Part shown: positions 8,949 through 16,980 of the stretch, one piece after another
Layout: every line of letters begins with the position of its first letter
Position numbering within the stretch: position 1 is the first letter of the stretch
DNA from: Candidatus Neomicrothrix sp. UBA6944
GTDB lineage: Bacteria > Actinomycetota > Acidimicrobiia > Acidimicrobiales > Poriferisodalaceae
Assembly: GCA_002448715.1 (NCBI GenBank)
Contig: DJZU01000090.1
Coordinates: 1 to 64,000 of the forward strand
Length of the DNA stretch: 64,000 nucleotides
Direction of reading: 5' to 3'
Notes under the pieces: generated by a model
What the model saw: only the letters and a program-made list of their open reading frames with translations
Told to the model about the DNA's origin: nothing
The model's database searches: none
Translations under genes and position numbers: made by a program

Positions 8949-9625
8949 TGTCGGTCTTAGCTATTTATCCATCGGACCCCGCTCCGGAATTAGCTCAGTT
9001 GTTAGATCTGAGTGGTTTTATTTGGAAAGGCGTGGAGCATCCATCAGATGTCGACAACCTCGAGCCCGATGAGGGATGGGGTGGGGCGATCGTTCAGGTT
9101 GGACCCGACGGTGATTTAGGTTGGGGCATGCTTCGCGCACTTCGAAAACGCGACCTTCCTGTCTCTCCTCTTTTGTTGATAATTCGAGGGAGCGATTTAC
9201 AAGAACTGGAACTGCGAGACGACTTGTTTGATGATTTCTGTCTCAACCCGTTTCATCCACGCGAACTCGAAGCGCGTATAAAACACATGCTCGCCTCGGA
9301 AATCGAAAGCATTACCGGTGAACGAATCGAGTATGGGCCTCTGTTACTGGACTTGGAAACGTACGAAGCATCGGTTAACGGTCAACCTTTGGACCTAACG
9401 TTCATGGAGTACGAATTGCTCCGGTTCTTATCAGCAAGTCCAGGGCGAGTGTTTACCAGAGAGGTACTTCTCAGCAGAGTTTGGGGATATGAGTACTACG
9501 GCGGAGCGCGAACCGTGGACGTTCATATTCGCCGTCTGAGAGCCAAACTCGGCGAAGAATATGCCAGCTTGATTCAGACGGTGAGAAGCGTCGGCTATCG
9601 GCTGGGAGAGAGCCGTCGACGCTAA
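8948..9625 (+). CDS. OmpR-family orphan response regulator, GlnR-like
   Basis: DNA-binding regulator of about 225 residues. The C-terminal winged helix (about residues 125-222) is canonical: LDLTFMEYELLRFL, RVFTREVLLSRVWGYEYYGG, RTVDVHIRRLRAKL and IQTVRSVGYRL. The N-terminal receiver-like domain is degenerate, lacking a clear phosphoacceptor Asp pocket and with no adjacent kinase gene, as in GlnR, the global nitrogen regulator of actinobacteria. Its start overlaps the glnA stop (TGATG), with GTG 8945 as an alternative, so it is coupled to glutamine synthetase. Together these suggest a nitrogen regulator; the GlnR label is inference. Confidence 0.82.
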   Translation: MSVLAIYPSDPAPELAQLLDLSGFIWKGVEHPSDVDNLEPDEGWGGAIVQVGPDGDLGWGMLRALRKRDLPVSPLLLIIRGSDLQELELRDDLFDDFCLNPFHPRELEARIKHMLASEIESITGERIEYGPLLLDLETYEASVNGQPLDLTFMEYELLRFLSASPGRVFTREVLLSRVWGYEYYGGARTVDVHIRRLRAKLGEEYASLIQTVRSVGYRLGESRRR

Positions 9626-9651
9626 CTAGGTCACACCGAAAGCTTCGCTAG

Positions 9652-9885
9652 CTAGTAGTTGGTCTCAATGAGACTGCTTCCCTCATGTCTTGAGTCCGCA
9701 TCGTCTTTCAGGGAGTTGCCTAACAGAGCTGCTACAGCAACAAGACTCAACGTGATGAAAAACGGGCTCAGCAGCAAAATAACCGCGATTGCTATGCCTC
9801 CAACCATGCCCCTGATGGTAGCCAGTCCTTCACCAGTCGAGTGATTTTCAGAAACAATTAGGTGTTGACGCGGCACCACGACCAT
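9652..9885 (-). CDS. Small membrane protein, hypothetical
   Basis: A possible 77-residue protein with one long hydrophobic stretch, or two closely spaced ones (IAIAVILLLSPFFITLSLVAVAALL, shown only in part as LLLSPFFITLSLVAVAALLG), followed by a charged C-terminal tail. It lies between the GlnR-like gene and ridA. No clear ribosome site precedes the ATG. It could be a genuine single-pass inner-membrane peptide or a chance reading frame. Confidence 0.4.
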   Translation of the reverse strand: MVVVPRQHLIVSENHSTGEGLATIRGMVGGIAIAVILLLSPFFITLSLVAVAALLGNSLKDDADSRHEGSSLIETNY

Positions 9886-9911
9886 AGTTTTTCTACCGCA
9901 TTAATCGTGGA

Positions 9912-10262
9912 TCAACCATCCGTCATATAAGCAATAGCTTCGATTTCTACTAACCCACCGAGAGGTAAGGCCTTGACAGCTATGGCCGAACGCGAAGGGC
10001 GATGGTCTCCAAATACTTCCGCATAGGCATCATTCACAACCGAAAAATTCTCGATATCGGTCATGAAAACTGTGCACTTCACTACATCACCAAGGGTGAG
10101 ACCGTTCTCACTGAGAACATGTTGAGCGTTCGCCAACGCCTGCGTCGTCTGAGCCCCGACTCCGTCAACCAGGGAACCTTCCGAGATGCCCAACTGCCCT
10201 GAGACGAATAAGAGATCACCAGCTTTATAAGACGCTGAATAATGAGCTACTGGCTTAGACAC
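9912..10262 (-). CDS. RidA family enamine/imine deaminase
   Basis: A 116-residue Rid/YjgF/UK114 protein. Family landmarks are LLFVSGQLG near residue 16, QTTQALANAQHVLSENGLTLGDVVKCTVFMTD (residues about 38-69, seen in part), and RPSRSAIAV with the substrate-binding Arg at 91, followed by LVEIEAIAY. These trimeric enzymes hydrolyse reactive enamines or imines released by PLP enzymes. It lies just downstream of the Mo-hydroxylase-like gene and in the same direction. Subfamily and substrate cannot be set from sequence alone. Confidence 0.92.
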   Translation of the reverse strand: MSKPVAHYSASYKAGDLLFVSGQLGISEGSLVDGVGAQTTQALANAQHVLSENGLTLGDVVKCTVFMTDIENFSVVNDAYAEVFGDHRPSRSAIAVKALPLGGLVEIEAIAYMTDG

Positions 10263-10301
10263 GTGCTACCTCCGGTGAGTTAAGAAAGACGGAATGCTGA
10301 A

Positions 10302-11825
10302 TTACCCTGTTGGTAAATCAGAGGGACAGCCCCGATTCAACCATGTGGCTGCGGCAACCGCTGCGAATACTGCGTCTCCAGCAGCAAGATTTGCGCCGTC
10401 ACCGACACTAATTATCTCTATCTCGGGAGTGTCTGAAGATCGGAGTACACCAAATGAGCGAATGGTGAGGTCATGTACATCCCCATGCTCGTCGACACTT
10501 AACCCTTCGGAAGTTACCCAGCTATAGGCCATATGTGCTGCTCCGATGCAGTAACTGCGAAACATCACCCAATCAAGCGGGGTTCCCGCGTTTACCTCAA
10601 CACTGATGAGTCCGTTTGCGACCGTGGCCTTCGCAGACGCCCCTGAAGGCGCCGTCACCCAATCCACTTGTCCCCGAAGTCCCGCCCGCAACATTTCCGC
10701 CTCAGCCCACCCTGCACCACGGATAGCTGACGACGTCGGCGGCCCAGGAATCATTACTTGTTCGATCTCACACTTCGGCAGCAGAGGACGGATCCGTTTA
10801 TCAATGTGTGCCGTGCTGACTAACCGGAAAATACCCGATCCATCTGCATGTAACCCAACAGAGATCGGTGGACGTTTGGGGCCGTGCCGAACAGTGTCTT
10901 CTCTAGACCATAAAACTCGAACCGCGCGACCATTTTCTTGGGCAAGTTTGCGGGCGATGTCAGTGACATCGCTAGAAGTCTTCCCACCAAACGCGCCTCC
11001 ATTCGCAACAGGGTCTGCTGGCTCACCCTGCGGGTCACACCAGGATGCATCCGTTTCAAGGTAAGCGGGTTCCACCCAACAAGTTCGCAAAGTGACAGCC
11101 CAATCGCCCTCGGGAAGTTCCAAAGGGGGACGAGGTTCCAAACTGCTACGCCGACCCTGGATCTTTCCGGCCTGCTCTCTTGCTTGATGAAGACTGTCCG
11201 CGACGTGCCACCGCGAGTCATCCCGAACCGCCACAAGGGCATGTTCAGGAGTTTCGTCATCAGCGAAGCCGCCTTGCCCTAACACCACCTCAGAGCCAAC
11301 TACCTGCGACGTGTCCGCTTCGAGGGTTGCTTGGCGGGTCGCGAGTTCCAAGTCACGCGAAGGAAACTCCACCAACACTTCCGAAGCTGCTTCCCTAATG
11401 GTCTGCCAGCCAGTGCACCTGCATAAGTGCGCCGCCAAAAGTCGGTCGATGGTTTCCCTATTTCCGAGATCGGAACCTTTGCGTTCGTGCCCCACTAACC
11501 GGCACACGATTCCGGGAGTACAAAAACCGCATTGCGAAGCGCCATGCGCCAAAAACGTGTTCGCCCATCTGCTTTGTTCGTCTTCTGTAAGTCCTTCTAC
11601 CGTTGTTACCTGCCGACCCAACACTCGACGCAGAGGAGTCACGCAAGCGACTCGCGGGTCACCGTCAATCAACACGGTGCAACATCCACACTGGCCCTGA
11701 GGGCTACATCCATCCTTTACCGATCGTTTCCCTAGGTGATCTCGCAGAGCACCGAGAAGACTGCCCCCGTCATCGGGAACGTCTACCTCATGTCCGTCAA
11801 GTTGGAAGCTGATGATCGGTCCGAT
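10302..11825 (-). CDS. Compact fused [2Fe-2S] / molybdopterin hydroxylase-like protein
   Basis: A protein of about 507 residues that joins the two [2Fe-2S] domains of the xanthine dehydrogenase family to a shortened molybdopterin-binding region. The plant-type ferredoxin motif is CSPQGQCGCCTV (residues 40-51); the second cluster motifs are QCGFCTPG and LCRCTGW. The Mo part keeps GGAFGGK and SSAIRGAGWAEAEML, and ends SVGDGANLAAGDAVFAAVAAA. The Mo region is about 340 residues where normal large subunits have about 750, and no FAD domain is present. No ATG, GTG or TTG occurs between an in-frame TGA at about 11853 and the first conserved cysteine; ATC 11825, six bases after GGAGGT, is the best start. 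Substrate unknown. Confidence 0.8.
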   Translation of the reverse strand: MGPIISFQLDGHEVDVPDDGGSLLGALRDHLGKRSVKDGCSPQGQCGCCTVLIDGDPRVACVTPLRRVLGRQVTTVEGLTEDEQSRWANTFLAHGASQCGFCTPGIVCRLVGHERKGSDLGNRETIDRLLAAHLCRCTGWQTIREAASEVLVEFPSRDLELATRQATLEADTSQVVGSEVVLGQGGFADDETPEHALVAVRDDSRWHVADSLHQAREQAGKIQGRRSSLEPRPPLELPEGDWAVTLRTCWVEPAYLETDASWCDPQGEPADPVANGGAFGGKTSSDVTDIARKLAQENGRAVRVLWSREDTVRHGPKRPPISVGLHADGSGIFRLVSTAHIDKRIRPLLPKCEIEQVMIPGPPTSSAIRGAGWAEAEMLRAGLRGQVDWVTAPSGASAKATVANGLISVEVNAGTPLDWVMFRSYCIGAAHMAYSWVTSEGLSVDEHGDVHDLTIRSFGVLRSSDTPEIEIISVGDGANLAAGDAVFAAVAAATWLNRGCPSDLPTG

Positions 11826-11837
11826 GGGAGTACCTCC
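11823..11837 (-). promoter_or_regulatory. Strong Shine-Dalgarno preceding a probable ATC start codon
   Basis: On the minus strand GGAGGT (11837-11832) stands six bases before ATC (11825-11823). The ATC is in frame with the conserved ferredoxin domain, and an in-frame TGA lies a few codons upstream. It decides the start of the fused molybdopterin protein, as the next usable codon (GTG 11675) would delete the cluster-binding cysteines. Confidence 0.55.
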
Positions 11838-11908
11838 GTCTACGAATAACCCTCAACGCTTCGGATGAGACCACAGTTCAGGCTACGTTCCAAGGAGTGG
11901 ATCGCAAT

Positions 11909-12784
11909 ATGTGGGACCCAAAGTACCTATCGCGCCGAACATTTCTGTCTTTGTTAGGCGGTGGCTGTGTCGCCTCTTCATTATTAGCTGCCTGCGGAAA
12001 ACGTTCGGAGCCAATCAGCGAACTTCGTACCGCGTCAAAATGGTTTTCGGATCAAACAATTGTGAGCAACTTCGGGCCACAGAGAACGGTGTGGTCTTTT
12101 TCTGATGAGCAGGGCAACTTGGGTGGACTTTCGCCAGAAAAGATTGAGGTCGAAATTTTGGATGCGTCTCTTCACGCGATCCATCGAACTTCCGCATCGC
12201 GCCACACTGACGGAGTCGCTATGCCCTACTACCCCGTAATTGTGCCCTTCCAAAATTCCGAAGTTCACGAGTTTCGTTTTGATTTGGGTGTGCGTGGCAT
12301 GTACGTCGGCTATGCGGTACCTGGATCAAAATCGACTAGTTCGATCATCTGGCCGGGCGATCAATTTCCAATGGTGCCAACTCCGACCCAATCGGAGACC
12401 CGCGGTGTCAAACCTATTTGCACCCGGCAGCCCTCATGCCCATTTCACAAGATATCTCTGGATGCTTCACTAGCTTCTCCGAACGCCACGCTTCTAATTG
12501 TCAGCACACCAGCGTTTTGCGGAACAAAGTGGATGTGTGGACCGGTGCTAGAGAATTTGCTTTCCGAAGTGGGGAGCGACCATCCAGGATGTGATGTGAT
12601 TCATGTTGAAGTTTATTCCAACCCGCAAACCGACGACCTGGGTTCAATAGCACCAGCAGTGCAGGCAATGGGCGTCGATTATGAGCCCTTCATCTTCCTC
12701 ATTGACGAGGCTGGCAGCGTGCTCCGACGCTTAGACCATATTTGGGACAAAGCGGAACTGAGGGAACTCTTATCACTGATTTAG
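11909..12784 (+). CDS. Tat-exported lipoprotein with thioredoxin-like C terminus
   Basis: About 291 residues. The N terminus carries a twin-arginine signal (SRRTFLSLLGGG) ending in a lipobox LLAAC, so the mature protein should be anchored outside the membrane. The C-terminal half looks thioredoxin-fold: a strand ATLLIVSTPAFCGTKWMCGP with two cysteines six residues apart followed by Pro, a helix, then VIHVEVY and PFIFLIDEAGSVLRRLD. The N-terminal half is a beta-rich region of unknown role. ATG 11909 follows AAGGAG; GTG 11897 overlaps that site and is less likely. Possible roles are redox or metal delivery; not established. Confidence 0.8.
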   Translation: MWDPKYLSRRTFLSLLGGGCVASSLLAACGKRSEPISELRTASKWFSDQTIVSNFGPQRTVWSFSDEQGNLGGLSPEKIEVEILDASLHAIHRTSASRHTDGVAMPYYPVIVPFQNSEVHEFRFDLGVRGMYVGYAVPGSKSTSSIIWPGDQFPMVPTPTQSETRGVKPICTRQPSCPFHKISLDASLASPNATLLIVSTPAFCGTKWMCGPVLENLLSEVGSDHPGCDVIHVEVYSNPQTDDLGSIAPAVQAMGVDYEPFIFLIDEAGSVLRRLDHIWDKAELRELLSLI

Positions 12785-12803
12785 TTTCGTGAAGTACTGC
12801 GAC

Positions 12804-13124
12804 TCAACTAAATGAGTTTCCGCACCCGCATGTTCGTTGGGCGTTGGGATTATCGATAGCAAAGCCGGAACCCATCAAGCCATCTTTGAAATCCAAAGTT
12901 GCGCCTTCAAGTAACTGAGCACTCATGGGGTCAGTTACCACTCGAACATCGCCGAAAAACTGTGACATGTCATCCGTCTCGGTTTCAGAATCGAAAAACA
13001 TTTCGTAGCTATAGCCAGAACAGCCACCAGGACGAACTGCGACCCGCAGCGCCAAATCCATCTCGCCTTCCGCTTCGATCAATTCTTTTACTTTTTCAGC
13101 TGCAATATCTGTAACAGTGATCAT
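12804..13124 (-). CDS. erpA: A-type Fe-S carrier, ErpA/HesB family
   Basis: Small Fe-S cluster carrier of 106 residues that passes clusters to apoproteins. The three ligand cysteines are in place: GGCSGY (C35) and CGCG (C99, C101). The family context RVAVRPGGCSGYSYEMFFD and TLDFKDGLMGSGFAIDNPNA is intact. A start at ATG 13124 is preferred to the in-frame TTG two codons earlier. Its neighbour across the divergent promoter is an Mrp-type Fe-S scaffold, consistent with a shared Fe-S assembly role. Confidence 0.93.
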   Translation of the reverse strand: MITVTDIAAEKVKELIEAEGEMDLALRVAVRPGGCSGYSYEMFFDSETETDDMSQFFGDVRVVTDPMSAQLLEGATLDFKDGLMGSGFAIDNPNAQRTCGCGNSFS

Positions 13125-13212
13125 GTTCAAAAGTCCCAGTTCTCAGTACTCCTTCATTGTAGCGAAAGAATGACGTTGGATCACAGAGGACTGCGTAACT
13201 ACCCTTGTATGT

Positions 13213-14385
13213 GTGAGCGAACAGTCCGTCAACGAATCCGAAGTCCTCACAATTCTGCGCGGGGTCATGGACCCAGAATTAGGCGACAACATTGTTGATC
13301 TCGGAATGGTGAGATCTGCATACGTCGAAGAAGGAACCGCCCACATCACAATCGCGCTTACGACAGCAGGCTGTCCTCTCCGCGCGACGATAAAGCGCGA
13401 CTGCGAAACGCGTGTTAGTTCTCTCCCAGGGGTGTCTAGGGTGCAGTTGCACTGGGATGAGCTGACAGCCGACGAACGAACACGCGTAATGGAACGCGCT
13501 AGGGCTAACGCTCGCGACACCGCAGCTCCGACACAAATCCCCGCGAGAGCGAGAGTGATTTCAGTCGCTTCCGGAAAGGGCGGCGTTGGTAAATCCTCTG
13601 TGACGGTAAACCTGGCCACCGCTTTGGCTTCCAAAGGCTTCACAGTCGGAGTTCTCGACGCCGACATCTGGGGATTCAGTATTCCCAGAATGCTGGGAGT
13701 CGACTCCCGGTTAAGTGCCCGCCCAGCGGACCCAGATGAGGACCGGGGGAAAATTGTTCCTGATGAGAAAAAAGAAGGAGACGGGCTTCTCAAAGTTGTC
13801 TCAACGGGATTGATGGTGGAGACCGAAGAGACAGCTTTGATGTGGAGGGGTTTGATGTTGGCCAAGGCGGTCGAACAGTTTCTTCACGATGTCGATTGGG
13901 GGGAAGTTGACTATTTACTGATCGACATGCCGCCGGGAACTGGCGACGTCCAAATGGCCTTAGCCCGATTGCTGCCTCAAGCAGAGATGATGGTCGTAAC
14001 TACGCCGGCAGTGAGCGCACAGAAGGTCGCCGTGCGGGTCGCTGACATGGCTCGGCGCAGCCACATGCCAATTTTAGGTGTTATTGAAAACATGTCCGCG
14101 TTCACAACACCAGATGGCACATCGTGGCCTCTGTTCGGCGAAGGCGGAGGACAGCGTCTCGCTGAAGAAATAGGAGCTCCCCTATTAGGTTCCATTCCGA
14201 TCGAACCCGCCGTCTCAGCTGGGGGCGATACCGGTAAACCTGTTGCATCTACTGGCAGTAAAGCGGGCGAAATATTTCACGAAATTGCCGATCGCATCGT
14301 GAATGAAATTCTGCCGCCAGTCAACATGGCCGAATGCTCAGCATCGTCTATGACTGAAGTTCCCGTCGCGCTTCCCAGCGAATAG
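13213..14385 (+). CDS. mrp: Mrp/ApbC family Fe-S cluster carrier ATPase
   Basis: P-loop ATPase of 390 residues. An N-terminal MIP18/DUF59 domain (residues about 8-85; MDPELGDNIVDLGMV, AGCPLR) precedes a MinD-like ATPase with the deviant Walker A ASGKGGVGKSSV (from residue 119), ADIWGFSIPRMLG and DMPPGTGDVQMAL. The C-terminal CxxC found in many Mrp proteins is absent: the ENMSAF segment is followed by TTPDGTSWPLFG. Cluster binding may therefore rely on other residues or partners. Start GTG 13213. Confidence 0.93.
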   Translation: MSEQSVNESEVLTILRGVMDPELGDNIVDLGMVRSAYVEEGTAHITIALTTAGCPLRATIKRDCETRVSSLPGVSRVQLHWDELTADERTRVMERARANARDTAAPTQIPARARVISVASGKGGVGKSSVTVNLATALASKGFTVGVLDADIWGFSIPRMLGVDSRLSARPADPDEDRGKIVPDEKKEGDGLLKVVSTGLMVETEETALMWRGLMLAKAVEQFLHDVDWGEVDYLLIDMPPGTGDVQMALARLLPQAEMMVVTTPAVSAQKVAVRVADMARRSHMPILGVIENMSAFTTPDGTSWPLFGEGGGQRLAEEIGAPLLGSIPIEPAVSAGGDTGKPVASTGSKAGEIFHEIADRIVNEILPPVNMAECSASSMTEVPVALPSE

Positions 14386-14393
14386 CGGTCGAA

Positions 14394-15227
14394 CTACTGC
14401 GTTGAACCATGCGGTGGGGGATGTGCCAGGGCTTCGTCGTAACCCGGCTCACCTGGCATGAACACTAAAGGTGCACCATCTGAAGAAATAGAGATAGCGG
14501 GCAGTATCTCGGGGATCGCTGACAATGAGTCGGCCCACTGCATGACTTGGTCGACTGATCGTAATTCCAACAGAGGTTCCAGATTTGCGACCGTTGGCAT
14601 AATCATCTCGAATTTGCCTGCTTCATGGAGTTCCATCGCTTCTTTCGGGGAGATCCAACAACTTTCAACAGTTTCCCCTCCGTCGTGAGCTGGTCGCTGA
14701 CCTTGCGGAGAGCGAGCAACGAAAAAGCGCGTGTCGAACCTTCTTGGGGGGCCTACTGGCGTAATCCAATGGCTGACATACCTCAGATCATCAAAGTTCA
14801 AGTGCAATCCTTCTTCGCGACACAACTCCACCATCGTAAGGTCGCCTGAGTACACAGCTTCACGGTGTCGTTGGAATCGCTCATTTAGGTCTGGGTCGGA
14901 CAAAGACAATTCATCGTTGCCAAATCTCGCGAGAAGAGCTCCGGCCTCTTCGAAGCACTCTCGGATAGCCGCCACCCAGTACGAAAGTCCCCCCTTATCA
15001 ATTTGAAGTCGAGCTGAAGCTTCTCGATCATTCAGTCCAATCGAAATAGTCTCGATCTCATCAGTTGCTCGGTCAGCAACATCAACCGCTCCTCCCGGAA
15101 AAACAAATTGTCCAGGCACAAAATCGCTCTTGGGGTTTCGACGGAGCATGAAAGTTTCTAAACCCTTTTCTCCGTCGCGAACAAGCATGACAGTGGCAGC
15201 TGTCCGAACTTCAACTTCTTGGGTCAA
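14394..15227 (-). CDS. Nudix hydrolase, NUDT19-like
   Basis: A 277-residue Nudix enzyme. FVPGQFVFPGGAVDVAD (residues about 36-52) starts the Nudix fold, and the catalytic box appears as AAIRECFEEAGALLA (residues 86-100) after an insertion of about 30 residues. This split box is typical of the NUDT7/NUDT19 and related CoA-diphosphatase-like proteins, so a CoA or acyl-CoA substrate is plausible but unproven. WITPVGPPRRFDTRFFVA follows, as in that group. Its start overlaps the stop of the fxsA-like gene by four bases, indicating an operon. Confidence 0.88.
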   Translation of the reverse strand: MTQEVEVRTAATVMLVRDGEKGLETFMLRRNPKSDFVPGQFVFPGGAVDVADRATDEIETISIGLNDREASARLQIDKGGLSYWVAAIRECFEEAGALLARFGNDELSLSDPDLNERFQRHREAVYSGDLTMVELCREEGLHLNFDDLRYVSHWITPVGPPRRFDTRFFVARSPQGQRPAHDGGETVESCWISPKEAMELHEAGKFEMIMPTVANLEPLLELRSVDQVMQWADSLSAIPEILPAISISSDGAPLVFMPGEPGYDEALAHPPPHGSTQ

Positions 15228-15673
15228 TTGTCCTTCTCTCCGAACGGACGTCCGTCATCGTCAGGAGGCTCTTCTGAATTCCATGTTTCGAGGTTCCATG
15301 TTGCCGAGGTGTTCGTAGCGCGGGAACGAAAATTGCGTCGTATGCCAGCTATTGCAACGGACCGAATCGGGGGTATCAGAATAATCAACCCAAAGACATC
15401 AGTCAGGAATCCCGGGGTGAGCATTAATGCACCCGCAAACAAGATCGCTATTCCAGAAAAAATTTCATCGCTGGGCATTTCACCTTTTTGCAGACGTTCG
15501 CGAGATCTCTTGAGCAACCCAAGACCTTGATGTTTGACGAGCCAAGCCCCAATCAAACTGTCAATGATCAACAAACCTATGGTGTTCCAGGCCCCCAAGG
15601 CCTGACCTACCTGGATGATGAGCACCAGCTCGATAATGGGTATAACAATGAACAGTACGAATAGAACAGCCAC
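15224..15673 (-). CDS. fxsA: FxsA family membrane protein
   Basis: A 149-residue integral membrane protein. The first hydrophobic segment runs through VLFVLFIVIPIIELVLII, followed by a second (NTIGLLIIDSLIGAWLVKHQG) and a pair near residues 72-108 (FAGALMLTPGFLTDVFGL). The GxxLLTPGFxTD motif is the hallmark of the FxsA/UPF0716 family, first noted as a suppressor of phage F exclusion; its molecular role is unclear. A hydrophilic tail ends the protein. It overlaps the Nudix gene downstream. Confidence 0.9.
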   Translation of the reverse strand: MAVLFVLFIVIPIIELVLIIQVGQALGAWNTIGLLIIDSLIGAWLVKHQGLGLLKRSRERLQKGEMPSDEIFSGIAILFAGALMLTPGFLTDVFGLIILIPPIRSVAIAGIRRNFRSRATNTSATWNLETWNSEEPPDDDGRPFGEKDN

Positions 15674-15735
15674 TTGTTTGATCTTAGTGATGGCACGTAA
15701 GGCGAATCGAACTCGGTCGGACCTATCCTTCTAAC

Positions 15736-16977
15736 GTGCGACCACCGTCAGTTGATGCCCTATCGAGATCGTTAACAGACATAGATCTACCTGCTCCGCT
15801 TCTAGTGGAGGCCGCTCGAATCGCGATCGCAAACAATGACCCTGAGTCGGCCCGCCCTGAGGCGCTTAGGCTGCAACGGTCGCTGCTGGGTCCTGCAATC
15901 AACGCGACCGGAGTACTTCTTCACACCAATCTTGGACGCGCTCCGCTGGAGTACCACCAGCAGGCACAAGCAACGAACCTCGAACTTGACTTAAGCACCG
16001 GAGGTCGTGGGTCTCGAAACAAACATGTCGCGACCCTGATCTGCAAGTTGACTGGAGCTGAGGCAGCGCTAGTGGTCAACAATTGCTCTGCAGCTGTGAC
16101 ATTAGTGCTGGCAGCTTTGGCAAGGGATCGAGCGGTGGCAGTGTCACGCGGTGAACTGGTGGAAATCGGTGGGGGGTTTCGCATACCGGACGTAATGTCA
16201 GAGTCCGGTGCCCACCTCGTTGAAGTCGGGACGACAAATAGAACACGAGTCGCCGACTATCAGGCCGCTTGTCGCCTTCACGACGCCGCTCTCTTGCTAA
16301 AAGTTCATCCCTCGAATTACAAGATCAGCGGTTTCACTGAAGAAGTCTCAGTTGCCGCTCTAAGCAACCTAGGAATTCCTGTAGTCGCCGATCTCGGATC
16401 CGGGTTCATAGACGAAGGTTGCCATTGGCTGCGAGAAGGCAAACCGTCGTGGCTGCGCGATGAACCAGCGGTAAAGCAAACCCTAGAAGCGGGGGCGGCT
16501 TTGGTGACTTTTTCGGGCGACAAACTATTCGGAGGCCCGCAAGCTGGGGTAATAGCCGGGCGAGCGGACCTAATCGAAGCCTGTGCTCAACATCCGCTTA
16601 TGCGGGCATTTCGACCTGGAGCCCTCGTACTAGGTGCGCTCCAACAGACAGCACTCGCCTACCTCCGCCGAGACGGAGACTCGATACCTTTCTGGCGAAT
16701 GGCCCAAACTCCAGTGCCTCAACTATTGGCTCGTGCCGATGCCATCTCTGCCGGTCGCTCAGTGACCACCAGTGCAATGGCTGGTGGCGGTTCGTTACCT
16801 GGAGAAGAAATCCCATCGGCCGGAATTCAGTTAGACGGCGATGTTTCGACTGGACTTCGGGAAGCTCCGATACCCGTTATTGCGAGAGTTCGAGATCAAA
16901 CGACATTCATAGACCTTCGAACTGTCCATCCCGACGACGACACCTTGGTGGCAAACGCAATTGCCTCAATTATTTGA
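15736..16977 (+). CDS. selA: L-seryl-tRNA(Sec) selenium transferase
   Basis: PLP enzyme that converts seryl-tRNA(Sec) to selenocysteyl-tRNA(Sec). Family signatures are NATGVLLHTNLGRAPL (about residue 56), TGGRGSRNKHV, VNNCSAAVTLVLAAL, SRGELVEIGGGFRIPDVM, GTTNRT, and FSGDKLFGGPQAG with the PLP lysine at K263. The length of 413 residues is slightly short of the E. coli enzyme because the N-terminal domain is reduced. Start GTG 15736. selB follows after only three bases, so they form an operon. tRNA(Sec) and selD were not found in this window. Confidence 0.96.
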   Translation: MRPPSVDALSRSLTDIDLPAPLLVEAARIAIANNDPESARPEALRLQRSLLGPAINATGVLLHTNLGRAPLEYHQQAQATNLELDLSTGGRGSRNKHVATLICKLTGAEAALVVNNCSAAVTLVLAALARDRAVAVSRGELVEIGGGFRIPDVMSESGAHLVEVGTTNRTRVADYQAACRLHDAALLLKVHPSNYKISGFTEEVSVAALSNLGIPVVADLGSGFIDEGCHWLREGKPSWLRDEPAVKQTLEAGAALVTFSGDKLFGGPQAGVIAGRADLIEACAQHPLMRAFRPGALVLGALQQTALAYLRRDGDSIPFWRMAQTPVPQLLARADAISAGRSVTTSAMAGGGSLPGEEIPSAGIQLDGDVSTGLREAPIPVIARVRDQTTFIDLRTVHPDDDTLVANAIASII

Positions 16978-16980
16978 TTA

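Noticed and set aside
11840..11880. In-frame TGA upstream of the fused molybdopterin protein as a selenocysteine codon
   Set aside because: Codons upstream of it (Glu-Leu-Trp-Ser-His-Pro-Lys-Arg) show no homology, and the family N terminus begins after the TGA.
13143..13865. Long minus-strand reading frame of 240 codons opposite mrp
   Set aside because: Its translation is Ser/Arg/Thr-rich low-complexity sequence, and the plus-strand frame is a clear Mrp ATPase.
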